From NCBI RefSeq assembly GCF_947499295.1, contig NZ_CANMNP010000001.1:558001-622000 (forward strand): a stretch of 64,000 nucleotides of DNA, given 5' to 3'. Below the pieces are notes generated by a model. That model was not told the origin of the DNA, searched no databases, and was given only the letters and a program-made list of their open reading frames with translations. Below, one piece after another: positions 43,560 to 52,686 of the stretch (position 1 is the first letter of the stretch; each line of letters opens with the position of its first letter). Source of the stretch: an uncultured Roseibium sp. (lineage in GTDB: Bacteria; Pseudomonadota; Alphaproteobacteria; Rhizobiales; Stappiaceae). Made by a program: the position numbers and the translations under genes.

Positions 43560-44970
43560 TTCCGCTCCCGCTGCCATCCGGCTCCGCCCGCTTCAAGTCG
43601 ATCCGGGCGGACAGGCCCGGTGTCTCATTCTTGAAGCGCAACTCTCCTCCATGCAAGCGGGCGACTGCCTTGACAAGGCTCAATCCAAGTCCGGTTCCAG
43701 GTTCTGAACGGCTTTCTTCTAGACGCACGAACCGCTCTATAACCCGTTCCTGATCCTTCTCCGGAATACCGGCACCGTTGTCGCTTACCGACAGCTGTAC
43801 ACGGCCGTCTTCCAGGCTTGCCGACATTCTGATCAAGAGGCTTCCCTCGTCGGGTCGGCCATATTTCAATGCGTTTTCTGTCAGGTTGACCAGAACCTGG
43901 CTGATCAGGTCCTTGTTGCACTCGGCATAAAGGCCGGAAGGCACATCAGTCTCTAGGCGGCCCCCTTCATCTTCGATAAGCGGTTCATAGAGCTCGGCGA
44001 TTTCCGCGACCATTTTGTTCAGGTCCGTTGGTTCCATAACCGTTCCAGGTGCCATCGATTCAATTCTGGCGATCCTCAGCAACGCGTTGAAAATGCGAAG
44101 CAGGTGGTCGGTCTCGTCAAGTGTTGCTTCAAGGGCGTCGCGATACCCTTCCTCTCCCTTGGAGTCGCGCAGAGCGACTTCGATGCGTGTCTGAAGACGC
44201 GTGAGAGGTGTTTTCAAGTCATGAGCAATGTTGTCTGTCACATCCTTCATCGACTGCATGAGCAACTCAATGCGTTCCAGCATGGTATTGAGATTGACCG
44301 CGAGCCGATCGAATTCATCATTGTTTCCGGCAACGGATAGCCGGCCAGTCAAATCGCCATGCATAATCGTCCGGCTCGTTGCCGAAATATCGTCGATGCG
44401 CTTCATCACGCGGCTGTTGACAAAGAACCAGGTGATCGCCCCCATCAAAACAATCACGACGAGCCAGAGCCGCAACGCATTCGCCAGAAGATTGGAGAAT
44501 TTCAGCTGATCGCCGAGATCCCGTCCGACGAGAAGACGAAAACCGCCACGCAGCTCAAACGTGCGCACCATGGCCTGACGTTCAATGTCTTCGGTGTTTT
44601 GACCAAGCCTCGTGTAGCGAACGCGGCGCAGTCCGCCATCGGCTTCTTCGAGCACGACAGTCGGAAGGCGGGCAATGTTTCCGACAAGGGCATTGCCGGC
44701 AAAGTCGGTCAGCAAATAGAGGCTGGCATCGGGATGTTTGGATCGACGGTCGATGGTTTCCACCAGGTCACGGACGCCGCCGCGAACGTAAACATCCGCC
44801 AATCCCTTAAGCTCGGAATCAACGGATTGAACGACCTGTTCGGACATCAAGTGGTCGGTATTTTCAGCCACATAGACGACAAGAAAGCCGGACATGACCG
44901 TGAAAACACCGACATAGAGCAACGACAGCTTAAATGCCGTCGTTCGGGTGAATCTAGTGAGCCGTGTCAC
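43522..44970 (-). CDS. Sensor histidine kinase of an OmpR-type pair
   Basis: About 482 residues. A membrane segment near 14-36 (FKLSLLYVGVFTVMSGFLVV), a periplasmic loop, a second segment near 165-183, HAMP, then the kinase core: H-box DNIAHDLKTPLTRLQTRIEV, N box LVNLTENALKYGRPDEGSLL, G boxes SDNGAGIPEKDQERV and PGTGLGLSLVKAVARLHGG. The sensed signal is unknown. The start is uncertain: GTG at 44988 lies right on an AGAGG, and GTG at 44970 is better spaced. Either overlaps the response regulator gene. Its 3' end overlaps glnE, so it lies between a regulator and a nitrogen enzyme. Confidence 0.87.
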   Translation of the reverse strand: MTRLTRFTRTTAFKLSLLYVGVFTVMSGFLVVYVAENTDHLMSEQVVQSVDSELKGLADVYVRGGVRDLVETIDRRSKHPDASLYLLTDFAGNALVGNIARLPTVVLEEADGGLRRVRYTRLGQNTEDIERQAMVRTFELRGGFRLLVGRDLGDQLKFSNLLANALRLWLVVIVLMGAITWFFVNSRVMKRIDDISATSRTIMHGDLTGRLSVAGNNDEFDRLAVNLNTMLERIELLMQSMKDVTDNIAHDLKTPLTRLQTRIEVALRDSKGEEGYRDALEATLDETDHLLRIFNALLRIARIESMAPGTVMEPTDLNKMVAEIAELYEPLIEDEGGRLETDVPSGLYAECNKDLISQVLVNLTENALKYGRPDEGSLLIRMSASLEDGRVQLSVSDNGAGIPEKDQERVIERFVRLEESRSEPGTGLGLSLVKAVARLHGGELRFKNETPGLSARIDLKRAEPDGSGSGNGQGGKTGDEAP

Positions 44971-45640
44971 GGATCGTGTATCCAGCACCTCTGATTGTGT
45001 GCAGAAGCGGTGTGGCGAAGCCCTTGTCTATCTTGCTACGCAAGCGCGAGATATGAACGTCGATCACATTGGTTTGCGGGTCGAAGTGATACTCCCAGAC
45101 ATTTTCCAGGAGCATGGTGCGGGTGACCACCTGACCGGCATTCTGCATCAGGTATTCCAGCAAACGGAATTCTCGCGGCTGAAGTGGAATTTCGGTTTCG
45201 CCCCGGCGGCAGGAATGCGCCATACGGTCAAGTGTCAGGTCACCGACAGTATAGGTTGTTTCGACCTGGCTGGCGGATTTCGGACGCCTGGCAAGCGCTT
45301 CGACACGGGCCTGGAGTTCGGTAAAGGCATAAGGCTTGGGCAGATAGTCGTCACCGCCGGCTTTCAGACCCTTGACCCGGTCATCCACCTGACCGAGGGC
45401 GGAAAGGATCAACACCGGTGTGTGATTGCCTTCGTCGCGAAGCTGCTGGATCACGGACAGTCCATCCAGCCTGGGCAACATGCGGTCGACAATGAGGATG
45501 TCGTAGTCGCTGTCCAGCGACATCTGCAACCCTGTCTGACCGTCTGCGGCCTGGTCGGCCGTGTGCCCGAGCTCGGTCAGACCCTTCACTAGGTAGCTGG
45601 CCGCTTCGGGATCATCTTCGATAACAAGAATCCTCAACAT
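44954..45640 (-). CDS. OmpR/PhoB-family response regulator
   Basis: 228 residues. Receiver domain with acidic pocket (ILVIEDDPEAASYLVKGLTE), phosphorylated Asp in DILIVDRMLPRLDGLSV, T in LILSALG, K in YLPKPYAFTE. The C-terminal winged helix reads LQPREFRLLEYLMQNAGQVV, then NVIDVHISRLRSKIDKG. Overlaps the kinase start, so the two form a pair. Preceded by degP on the same strand with a structured 190-bp gap; relatives near degP often answer envelope stress, which is an inference here. Confidence 0.9.
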   Translation of the reverse strand: MLRILVIEDDPEAASYLVKGLTELGHTADQAADGQTGLQMSLDSDYDILIVDRMLPRLDGLSVIQQLRDEGNHTPVLILSALGQVDDRVKGLKAGGDDYLPKPYAFTELQARVEALARRPKSASQVETTYTVGDLTLDRMAHSCRRGETEIPLQPREFRLLEYLMQNAGQVVTRTMLLENVWEYHFDPQTNVIDVHISRLRSKIDKGFATPLLHTIRGAGYTIRDTAH

Positions 45641-45721
45641 AGCTTCCTTTTACCGTGAGTTGCGCTGAATGAAAATGGCTGGCGGCGGCGATGGATGTGA
45701 GACGCCACCGCCAGTCAGTGC

Positions 45722-45823
45722 GGGTTTAGAGGCTAAACCCTAGGCAAAGACCGGCCTGTCGGGGTTTGGGGGCAGAGGGCAGGCCGGTCTTGCCACACAG
45801 GGGCCGGTCCGGGGCGGGACCGG
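45722..45823 (-). other. Three consecutive hairpins after degP
   Basis: In the gap between degP and the response regulator gene: GGGTTTA (45722-45728) / TAAACCC (45734-45740); AAGACCGGCCTG (45747-45758) / CAGGCCGGTCTT (45780-45791); CCGGTCC (45804-45810) / GGACCGG (45817-45823). The middle one has a perfect 12-bp stem. None has a good T run. Together they may protect the degP mRNA end and lower read-through to the regulator gene. Confidence 0.55.
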
Positions 45824-45830
45824 ATCCTGA

Positions 45831-47360
45831 TCAGGCAAGGTTCATGGGAAGCGCCACGAACCGTGTTGAGTTGTTGGTTTCGACCCTGAAGAGAACCGCC
45901 TTGCGGCCATCCTTTTCAGCCTTGTCGAGTGCCTTGAGAACATCTTCCGGGTTGCTCACCTGCATCCCAGCGACTTCAAGAATGACGTCGCCAGTGCTGA
46001 GGCGTTTTTCGGCCGCAGGACTTTCCGGATCGATCTCCGCAATCACAACGCCCTTGCCTTCCATGCCAGCTTCGGACTTGGTGGTCAGAACCAGACCCAA
46101 CTCATCAAGGCTGGTTTTTGTTTCTTCGACCTGCGGCTGTTCGACAGCAGCCTGTTCCTGCTCCTTCAGACGGCCGAGTGTAACGGTTACGTCCTGTTCT
46201 TCGCCGTCTCGCCAGATGGTAACGTCAACCTTGGTGTCCGGCTCATAGGCAGCAACAATCTTGGACAGATCACGAGGCCCTTCGACGCTGGTGCCGTCCA
46301 CCGCGAGGATGGTGTCGCCTGAGCGCAGGCCAGCCTTCTGAGCCGGGCTGTTTTCCTGCGCTTCCGCGACGATGGCGCCGCGGGCCTGATCAAGGCCAAG
46401 GCTTTCCGCGATGTCATCGGTCACGTTCTGGATCTGAACACCCAGCCAGCCGCGTACGACTGTGCCGTCGTTCTTCAGCTCCATGATGACATCTTGCGCG
46501 GTCGAAGCCGGGATTGCGAAGGCAATACCGACATTGCCACCAGACGGCGAGAAGATCGCCGCATTCACACCAATCACCTCACCCTTCATGTTGAAGGCCG
46601 GACCACCGGAGTTTCCGCGATTGACGGGTGCGTCAATCTGGATGAAGTCGTCGTAAGGACCAGCTCCGATATCGCGTCCACGAGCGGAGACGATGCCTGC
46701 GGTCACAGAACCGCCGAGACCGAACGGATTGCCGATTGCGACAGTCCACTCTCCGACTTCCGGAGCATCATCAGCAAAATCGACATAGGTAAAGTCGTTG
46801 TCGCTTTCGACTTTCAACAGCGCCAGATCTGTGCGCTTGTCCGCGCCGATCAGGGTTGCGTTGTACTCATCACCATTCTGATCGATGACCGTAAATTCGG
46901 TACCGCGATCAATCACGTGATGATTGGTGACGACAAACCCATCTTTGGAGATGAAGAAGCCGGAGCCCTGGGACATGCCGAACTGACGCGGATTGCGACG
47001 CTCGCGCTGGCCTTCTTCACCACCACGGTTTCCAAAGTCACGGAAGAAGCGTTCAAACGGATGCCCGTCTGGCAAGCCTTTAAAGAATTCCTGGGATCCC
47101 TCTCCGCCGTTGAAGTTCATCATGCGGGGCTCGGCTGCCTGCTTCACGCGCACGCTGACAACGGCAGGGCTTACGGTGCTGACAACGTCAGAAAAGTCCG
47201 CCGGAGACGCTGCATTCACGCGTACAGCCTCGGCGTGCGCCAACTGGCTGGGGACTATGGTTTGCGCGGTCAAAAGACCCGCAGCGCCGAGCGCGAATAC
47301 TCCTGCCAGTAATTTGGCGCGGCGAGACCGCAAGGGAGAAACTGACCGACCGTTTTGCAT
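45831..47360 (-). CDS. degP: DegP/MucD-type periplasmic serine protease
   Basis: 509 residues, Do-family protease/chaperone that clears misfolded envelope proteins. A signal peptide (LLAGVFALGAAGLLTAQTIV, cleavage near LAHA) is followed by the trypsin-like domain with His in VVTNHHVIDRG, Asp in DLALLKV and Ser in PVNRGNSGGPAFNMKGEVIG, then two PDZ domains (GWLGVQIQNVTDDIAESLGL; the second near 400-500). A Gln/Glu-rich linker joins the PDZ domains. ATG at 47360 follows AGAGGAAG. An EcfG-like promoter (GGAAC, 15 bp, CGTT) may lie at 47404-47427. Heads the degP/regulator/kinase/glnE run. Confidence 0.93.
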   Translation of the reverse strand: MQNGRSVSPLRSRRAKLLAGVFALGAAGLLTAQTIVPSQLAHAEAVRVNAASPADFSDVVSTVSPAVVSVRVKQAAEPRMMNFNGGEGSQEFFKGLPDGHPFERFFRDFGNRGGEEGQRERRNPRQFGMSQGSGFFISKDGFVVTNHHVIDRGTEFTVIDQNGDEYNATLIGADKRTDLALLKVESDNDFTYVDFADDAPEVGEWTVAIGNPFGLGGSVTAGIVSARGRDIGAGPYDDFIQIDAPVNRGNSGGPAFNMKGEVIGVNAAIFSPSGGNVGIAFAIPASTAQDVIMELKNDGTVVRGWLGVQIQNVTDDIAESLGLDQARGAIVAEAQENSPAQKAGLRSGDTILAVDGTSVEGPRDLSKIVAAYEPDTKVDVTIWRDGEEQDVTVTLGRLKEQEQAAVEQPQVEETKTSLDELGLVLTTKSEAGMEGKGVVIAEIDPESPAAEKRLSTGDVILEVAGMQVSNPEDVLKALDKAEKDGRKAVLFRVETNNSTRFVALPMNLA

Positions 47361-47614
47361 ATTATCTTCCTCTGTAGACTTTCAAATTGAAGGTCGTTGC
47401 AGGAACGCTTGCGGGGACTCACGTTCCGGTTCGAGAAAGAACTTAGGTAATCGTTCCTTACAGCCGCCTGTCGGTAGCATTACGTTTTTGTAAGATTGTG
47501 CTGGAGGCGCGCAGCTTCGGCAATGAACCGCTGACTTCTGCGCTGTGGTTCATACAAAATAGAGTATCGGCAAATGGTCTCTTCAGCCGGAGACAACCTT
47601 TGTAGAGTTGCTTC

Positions 47615-48271
47615 TCACGACGAAGGAACTGGAAACAACACTGGCGCGTCCCCCGCCTGCCATCTAGACCATTTGGGCATTACGGCCTGGAATTGTTCAG
47701 AAGTCTCAAATGCACCAAGCCATGCCTTGATGGCATTCCAAGCCTCTCCGTCGAACCATGTTCGGTCGCAATTGGCAAATTGGCGGACAAAAGGAAGAAT
47801 GGCGTAATCGGCAAGTGACGCACGTTTTCCCATCAACCAGGAGCCTTGCGACAAGCGCTTTTCCCACCGCCAGAGGATATCGGAGGCAGCGCTGCGCTCG
47901 GTTTCTCTGTCTGCGTCCTGATAACGGGTATCGTATTTGTAACGGTCAAGATGGTGCTTGAAAGGACCGTCACATATTTCGATCAATTCAAGTGCGTCAT
48001 CAAGCGTCCCAACTTCGGGCCGCAACCAATGCTCCGGATCGGATTGACGCAACGTCCACAACATGATGTCCAAGCTTTCATCAAGCACGAAGTTACCTTC
48101 CTTGAGGCAAGGAACTGTTGCTGATGGCGACGTTTTCAGAAAGTCCGGAGCCTTGTCGCGCAGTACAATCTCGCGCAGTTCAACTGTTTTTCTGCTTGCA
48201 TGAAAAGCAAGACGCGCCCGAATTGCATAGGGACATCGCCGAAAGGAGTACAGAATTGGGTAGGTATTCAT
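47615..48271 (-). CDS. Glutathione S-transferase family protein
   Basis: 218 residues. Thioredoxin-like N-terminal half: ILYSFRRCPYAIRARLAFHA with a CPYA motif (Cys at the position of GrxB/omega-type enzymes), then cis-Pro in SATVPCLKEG and DESLDIMLW (glutathione gamma-Glu contact). The C-terminal helical half follows (SWLMGKRASLADYAILPFVR, the N-capping S/T-x-x-D motif). The Cys suggests thiol-transfer rather than conjugation. Its relatives include GrxB-like reductases. ATG at 48271. First gene of the block between degP and ccmH. Confidence 0.85.
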   Translation of the reverse strand: MNTYPILYSFRRCPYAIRARLAFHASRKTVELREIVLRDKAPDFLKTSPSATVPCLKEGNFVLDESLDIMLWTLRQSDPEHWLRPEVGTLDDALELIEICDGPFKHHLDRYKYDTRYQDADRETERSAASDILWRWEKRLSQGSWLMGKRASLADYAILPFVRQFANCDRTWFDGEAWNAIKAWLGAFETSEQFQAVMPKWSRWQAGDAPVLFPVPSS

Positions 48272-48398
48272 GCTTATTCTTTATTTCAATCATAAAGTGC
48301 AAAAAACACATTATGAAACCAAGCGATTGCAACTTGAAGGCTTTTTCTTCACCGGTTGTAAATGAATTGCAGTGATACTTTTGACTTAGGGTATCAAC

Positions 48399-49397
48399 AT
48401 GACTGAGTCGCTCCTTCAACTTGCAAAAGACAGTTCCGCAGACAAGAAACACGAGCTTGCAGAGCACGTGACCGAACTGCTTGTAGCACGGGCAAGTGAC
48501 ACTCAATCAGAAGAAACCAGTCTCCTGAACAATATGCTCGAAGGCGTTTACGATTCTCTGGAATTGGAAGCCCGGAAAACAATGTCCGAACGCCTTTGCA
48601 CTGTCGAGGCGACTTCGAACAAGCTTGCCGTAGCGATGGCAAGCGATGATTTGCCGGTCGCCCAAGCGGTTCTGGAGCGCTCCAATTGCCTTCGCGAGAA
48701 AGATCTTCAAAATATCGCCGCAACCAAGGACGAAGCCTATCTGCTTGCGTTGGCCAAACGCGACCATATCAGCAAGGATCTGGGCGGTATCCTCGTCAAT
48801 CGCGGCAGCAAAAAGGTTAAGCATGCGGTCGCCGCAAATCTGGGTGCCGAGATCACCCTGCCGGTGTTCGAGTCCCTGGTCAAAGACATGCCCAAACAGC
48901 TGGGAGACCGCATCCGGCATCTGCGCAAGTCGAATGACGAATTGATTGAAGACCTTTTCAAGGACGACGGAGATATCGCTGCCGGCAAAGAGCTTGTCAA
49001 ACGCCCGTCAAAGATCAGCCCGAAGGCATGGCTGATGGGCATCAGGCTAAAGAAAACCAACCTGAACAAGGCAATCTATCAGCTCTCCATCGAGCATAAT
49101 CTTCTGGATGCCGTCGCACTGTTGTCCTTTTTCTGCGGACTGGACATGAAATATGTTCACAACCTGATGGTTCGCTTCGATTCAACAGGCATCGCCACAG
49201 TTTGTCGTGCAACCGGTATTGGCGCGAAGGAATTTCAAGCCATCTGCAAGGAACGCTGCAAGCACCTGAAGTTTCCAGAAAGCACCGGCAGCAAGTGGCT
49301 GACCAACTACCACATGCTGGATGAAACCGATGCCCGGCGCCTGCTGTCGCTCATGAAGATGAAGCTGAAGGCAACAAAGCAGAAAAAGGCTGCCTGA
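48399..49397 (+). CDS. DUF2336 protein, shorter paralogue
   Basis: 332 residues, all-helical. DUF2336 proteins are alphaproteobacterial, of unknown function, and consist of HEAT-like helical repeats. The N-terminus (LLQLAKDSSADKKHELAEHV, then TELLV) and the C-terminal core (NLMVRFDSTGIATVCRATGI; LLSLMKMKLKATKQKKAA) align well with the second copy at 51573. Relative to that copy it lacks about 27 residues after residue 150, roughly one helical repeat. The Lys-rich tail ends KQKKAA. ATG at 48399; GGTTGTAAA precedes it by about 43 bases, a motif shared with the other copy. Confidence 0.82.
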   Translation: MTESLLQLAKDSSADKKHELAEHVTELLVARASDTQSEETSLLNNMLEGVYDSLELEARKTMSERLCTVEATSNKLAVAMASDDLPVAQAVLERSNCLREKDLQNIAATKDEAYLLALAKRDHISKDLGGILVNRGSKKVKHAVAANLGAEITLPVFESLVKDMPKQLGDRIRHLRKSNDELIEDLFKDDGDIAAGKELVKRPSKISPKAWLMGIRLKKTNLNKAIYQLSIEHNLLDAVALLSFFCGLDMKYVHNLMVRFDSTGIATVCRATGIGAKEFQAICKERCKHLKFPESTGSKWLTNYHMLDETDARRLLSLMKMKLKATKQKKAA

Positions 49398-49497
49398 CAT
49401 TTCTTGAAACGTCGAGGGCTGGCAGCAGTCAGGTCCATCCGGATTTCAATTCCCAGCACAGCGGGCCCACAAAGATCAGCCATCTCTCCAATTTGCA

Positions 49498-50409
49498 TCA
49501 TCGCCAGTCTGCTGCACCGGCGAGAGTTGTTTCAATTGCCTTGATGGTTGCCTGAACTGACCCGGGCAACAGCTTTTCATAAGCATGAAGAGCATATACG
49601 GGTGTTTGTTCGAGCGCGTGTTCTCCGAAAAGAGGTACAAGTCGTCCTGTTCGCAAGTCTTCAACGACCCCAATGTCAGGCAGCAACGCAACGCCCAGGC
49701 CTTCCCGGGCGAGCGCTGCGATGGCCTCGACCGTGTTGCTTCTGATACCTGGTGTGAAATGAAGGTGTATCGGAGTGCCGTCCTTTTGAGGTTGAAGGAT
49801 GTGCTCAAGATATTCCGGCTCGCGCGCATGAGCGATATAGGGGAGCGACTGCACCCATTCCTGGAAGGTCGGATTGTCACGGGAAGGTGCTGCATCGAGC
49901 AGGCCAGGTGCAACGCAAAGCATATCGTGCAAGGCTCCAACACGTCGCGCCCTCAAACTGCTGTCGGGCAGGTCTCCAACGGTCAGGGACACGTCAATTC
50001 CTTCTGCAATCAGATCAAGCCGTTTGTCGTCAGCGATAACCTGTGGCTTGAGATGAGGAAACTGCCGCCTCACATACGCCATTGCCGGCGCTATGACGGT
50101 CGAGATCAATGCATGGGGAGCCGTGATCGTAATTGGCCCGGATGGCCTGGCGCCAAAGGCTTCCATTTCCGTTTGTGCAAGTCGCGACAACGCAATCAGT
50201 TCTTTGCATTTTTGGTAGTACCGCTTTCCCGCCGGCGTCAGTGACAAACGCCGCGTCGTGCGCACAGCGAGCTTCACGTCAAGTTCCGTCTCAAGCCGCT
50301 TCAGGTTTTGACTGACGGCGGACTTGGCCAAGTTCATCTCATCTGCGGCACGCGTTATCGACCCGGTCTCGACAATGGTGACGAACGTTTGCGGCAAGAC
50401 GGACAACAT
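49498..50409 (-). CDS. LysR-family transcriptional regulator
   Basis: 303 residues. Winged helix FVTIVETGSITRAADEMNLA, KSAVSQNLKRLETELDVKLA, then VRTTRRLSLTPAGKRYYQKC typical of the AaeR/PecT-like group. The effector domain ends with GLGVALLPDIGVVEDLRTGR. ATG at 50409. Divergent from the interrupted ORF at 50517 and the NTF2-like gene at 50828, its plausible targets. The AT-rich 107-bp gap contains AGAAC twice, 8 bp apart. Confidence 0.87.
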   Translation of the reverse strand: MLSVLPQTFVTIVETGSITRAADEMNLAKSAVSQNLKRLETELDVKLAVRTTRRLSLTPAGKRYYQKCKELIALSRLAQTEMEAFGARPSGPITITAPHALISTVIAPAMAYVRRQFPHLKPQVIADDKRLDLIAEGIDVSLTVGDLPDSSLRARRVGALHDMLCVAPGLLDAAPSRDNPTFQEWVQSLPYIAHAREPEYLEHILQPQKDGTPIHLHFTPGIRSNTVEAIAALAREGLGVALLPDIGVVEDLRTGRLVPLFGEHALEQTPVYALHAYEKLLPGSVQATIKAIETTLAGAADWR

Positions 50410-50516
50410 TGATTATTTATTCTCCTAAAATGAACAGTATTTTCTTTTTTATACTCTTTTTAGAACATTAGAACCATCTCAAATTAGCGGCACCGGAAAT
50501 CATCACGGAGCCGAGC

Positions 50517-50750
50517 ATGACCCGCCTTGTTACCTTTGAGTTAACCTCAGCCGACCGAGCCGCTGACAGCCCCGCCTCCTTCCTGGAAACCATCGTGCCG
50601 CAGATCCGTTGTTTCGAGCGCCGCAAAACGGCTGAATTTGCCGTGTCTGAAAACGCGCCTTTCCCGGCTTAGCTTACTGAAAAGCGGCAATCAAAAGCAG
50701 GATTTGAAGCTTGTCTGAACTGGCATTTTGAACGCGGCGACTACGCATGA
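50517..50750 (+). pseudogene. Short ORF interrupted by an in-frame TAG
   Basis: ATG 50517 with CGGAG upstream opens 51 codons (MTRLVTFELTSADRAADSPA and on) that end at TAG 50670-50672. The same frame then continues for 25 coding-like codons (LTEKRQSKAGFEACLNWHFE) to TGA 50748-50750. This pattern suggests a small gene broken by one nonsense change, or the 5' remnant of a longer gene. No family recognised. It is divergent from the LysR gene, where a regulated gene would be expected. Confidence 0.35.
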
Positions 50751-50827
50751 ATGCACCAACTTCTCGCCACCGAGCCTGCCTCACTCACCTCACCCAAGCC
50801 TGACACATGCATTAAGGAACCAAATCA

Positions 50828-51292
50828 ATGAAACTGAAACACTCGCTTACCGCCCTTGTCGCAATTCTCGCTCTCACGTGCGGACAGAGCTTCGCGCAGG
50901 ATGCGGAGACACGTGCTGCCAGCGAATATGAACTTAGCACCGCCGTTGCGAAAGCCAGCCGTGCCTGGCGCGATGCCTTCAATGCTGGCGACGCAGCCGC
51001 TGCGGCAGCGCTTTATGAAGAAGACGCTGTCATGGTCGCTAAACCGTTCGGTACGTTCAAGGGCCGGGCCGCCATTGAGGGGTTCTGGACAAAACTCATT
51101 GAAGATGGATTTGATGATGTCGTCTATTTCAACACGTCAACCACAATCGTTGACAAAGGCCTGACATCCGCGCGCGTTGCAGCGGATTGGCAAATGAACA
51201 ATGCACAAGGGATCATCACCAATGAGCATTGGGTCCTTCAGCCTGACGGTAGTGTCTTGTTGCGCGAAGATCACTTCGAGGTTGCACAGTAA
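50828..51292 (+). CDS. Secreted NTF2-like (SnoaL/SgcJ type) protein
   Basis: 154 residues. Sec signal MKLKHSLTALVAILALTCGQ with cleavage likely after SFA. The mature part is an NTF2-like cone fold: AWRDAFNAGDAAAAAALYEE, DAVMVAKPFGTFKGRAAIEG, then HWVLQPDGSVLLREDHFEV. Enzymes and ligand-binding proteins both use this fold; the function is unknown. ATG at 50828; AAGGAACCAAATCA precedes it. Ended by the terminator at 51355-51389. Confidence 0.82.
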   Translation: MKLKHSLTALVAILALTCGQSFAQDAETRAASEYELSTAVAKASRAWRDAFNAGDAAAAAALYEEDAVMVAKPFGTFKGRAAIEGFWTKLIEDGFDDVVYFNTSTTIVDKGLTSARVAADWQMNNAQGIITNEHWVLQPDGSVLLREDHFEVAQ

Positions 51293-51354
51293 AACCGGCG
51301 GCCCCATCCGCTACCTTTAAGCGACCCCTTTCTTCCGTTGAAAGCCGCAACTCC

Positions 51355-51389
51355 GACCTGCGTGTTCAACATCGACGCGCAGGTCTTTT
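51355..51389 (+). terminator. Terminator of the NTF2-like gene
   Basis: GACCTGCG (51355-51362) pairs with CGCAGGTC (51378-51385) and is followed by TTTT. It lies 62 bases after the stop codon of the plus-strand gene. The rest of the 280-bp gap to the next DUF2336 gene is AT-rich toward that gene and should hold its promoter. Confidence 0.65.
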
Positions 51390-51572
51390 CAAACACATTG
51401 CCGCGACAGTGAACAAAGCTCTGAACACTTGCATTTGCTGCAGCGCACGGTCCATTCACTGTGATTTTTCACAATGCACCCAAGATTAATTGAATTTTTT
51501 CGGTGCGTTTTATCCAGTTGTAAACGGTCTATACGGTAGTCCTGAAGGTCAAAAGAACGGATTGGCCCCGAT

Positions 51573-52655
51573 ATGATCGAAGATATTCTTAATCTCGCCC
51601 AGGAAACGACGCCGGAAAAACGCCATCAGCTCGTCGAACACGTCACCGAGCTGTTTGTAAATGGTGCGGACAGTTACCAGACCGAAGAGATCACCCTCTT
51701 CAACACGGTGCTTGAAAAGATGTTGCCGGCAATGGAGCGGGAACAAAAGAAAGACGTATCCGAACAGCTAGCTCCAATCGACACGACATCATCGGAGATT
51801 GCCAACCATTTGGCCCGAGAAGAAATCGATATCGCGCGTCCAATGCTTACCCAATCCAAAGCGCTGGCGAGCGAAGACATTCTCCGTTTGGCCAAGACAA
51901 TGGGGCAAGGTCACCTGCTGGCCATTTCCAAACGCGACAACCTTGAATCGAAAGTCACCGACGTGCTTCTGGAGCGCGGTGAAAGCCCGGTCAAACAATC
52001 CGTTGCCGCCAACTCCGGGGCAGAATTTTCCGATTGGGGCTCCCGCCTGCTCATCAAGCTCGCCGAACGTGATGACAAGATCCGTGATGCGCTGATGGAG
52101 CGTGCAGACGTCAGCGAAGCGGACTATGAAAAGCTCATCGCACAAATGCCGAGCGAGCAGCAAAAGCGCATACGCGAGATGCGATCTCAAAATGAAGAGC
52201 TCATTCACGACCTCTTTCACAAGGCAAGCAAGGTCGTTGCCAGCTCGAAACTGGAACGCAAAGCAACCCGGATCGACTCCAAAGCTGTCCTGAAGGAAAT
52301 CCGTGCCGGTCAGCGCACTCTCGGCAAGGCCATTACCAAGTTGGCTCTGTCAAACAACCTATTGGACATCTGTTTTCTGCTCGCAGAAATGGCTGGGCTG
52401 GAGCAGAAATACGTCACCAATGTCATGGTTCGATACGACGCAACAGGCGTGGCCGTTCTTTGTCGTGCACTGGGCGTGGACAACACCGACTACAACGCAT
52501 TGTGCAAGGCGCGCGCCATGCATAACAAGCAACCGCAATCGACCGTGGAAAACTGGATAAACGATTACCAGTCGCTCACGGACCGGGATGCGCGCCGTCT
52601 GCTGTCTTTCATGAAAATCCGCCTTTCATCGCTCGAAAGCGAGGCAGCTGCCTAG
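51573..52655 (+). CDS. DUF2336 protein, longer paralogue
   Basis: 360 residues, all-helical repeat protein of unknown function. It shares with the copy at 48399 the start ILNLAQETTPEKRHQLVEHV, then TELFV, the centre LLAISKRD and the C-terminal core NVMVRYDATGVAVLCRALGV and LLSFMKIRLSSLESEAAA. Between residues about 155 and 195 it has an additional repeat (LLIKLAERDDKIRDALMERA) that the other copy lacks. ATG at 51573 with a weak binding site; CAGTTGTAAA lies about 56 bases upstream. The two genes flank a LysR gene and an NTF2-like gene. Confidence 0.82.
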   Translation: MIEDILNLAQETTPEKRHQLVEHVTELFVNGADSYQTEEITLFNTVLEKMLPAMEREQKKDVSEQLAPIDTTSSEIANHLAREEIDIARPMLTQSKALASEDILRLAKTMGQGHLLAISKRDNLESKVTDVLLERGESPVKQSVAANSGAEFSDWGSRLLIKLAERDDKIRDALMERADVSEADYEKLIAQMPSEQQKRIREMRSQNEELIHDLFHKASKVVASSKLERKATRIDSKAVLKEIRAGQRTLGKAITKLALSNNLLDICFLLAEMAGLEQKYVTNVMVRYDATGVAVLCRALGVDNTDYNALCKARAMHNKQPQSTVENWINDYQSLTDRDARRLLSFMKIRLSSLESEAAA

Positions 52656-52686
52656 CACAGTCAGCCTGCCTCTTTTCGCGTCGACG

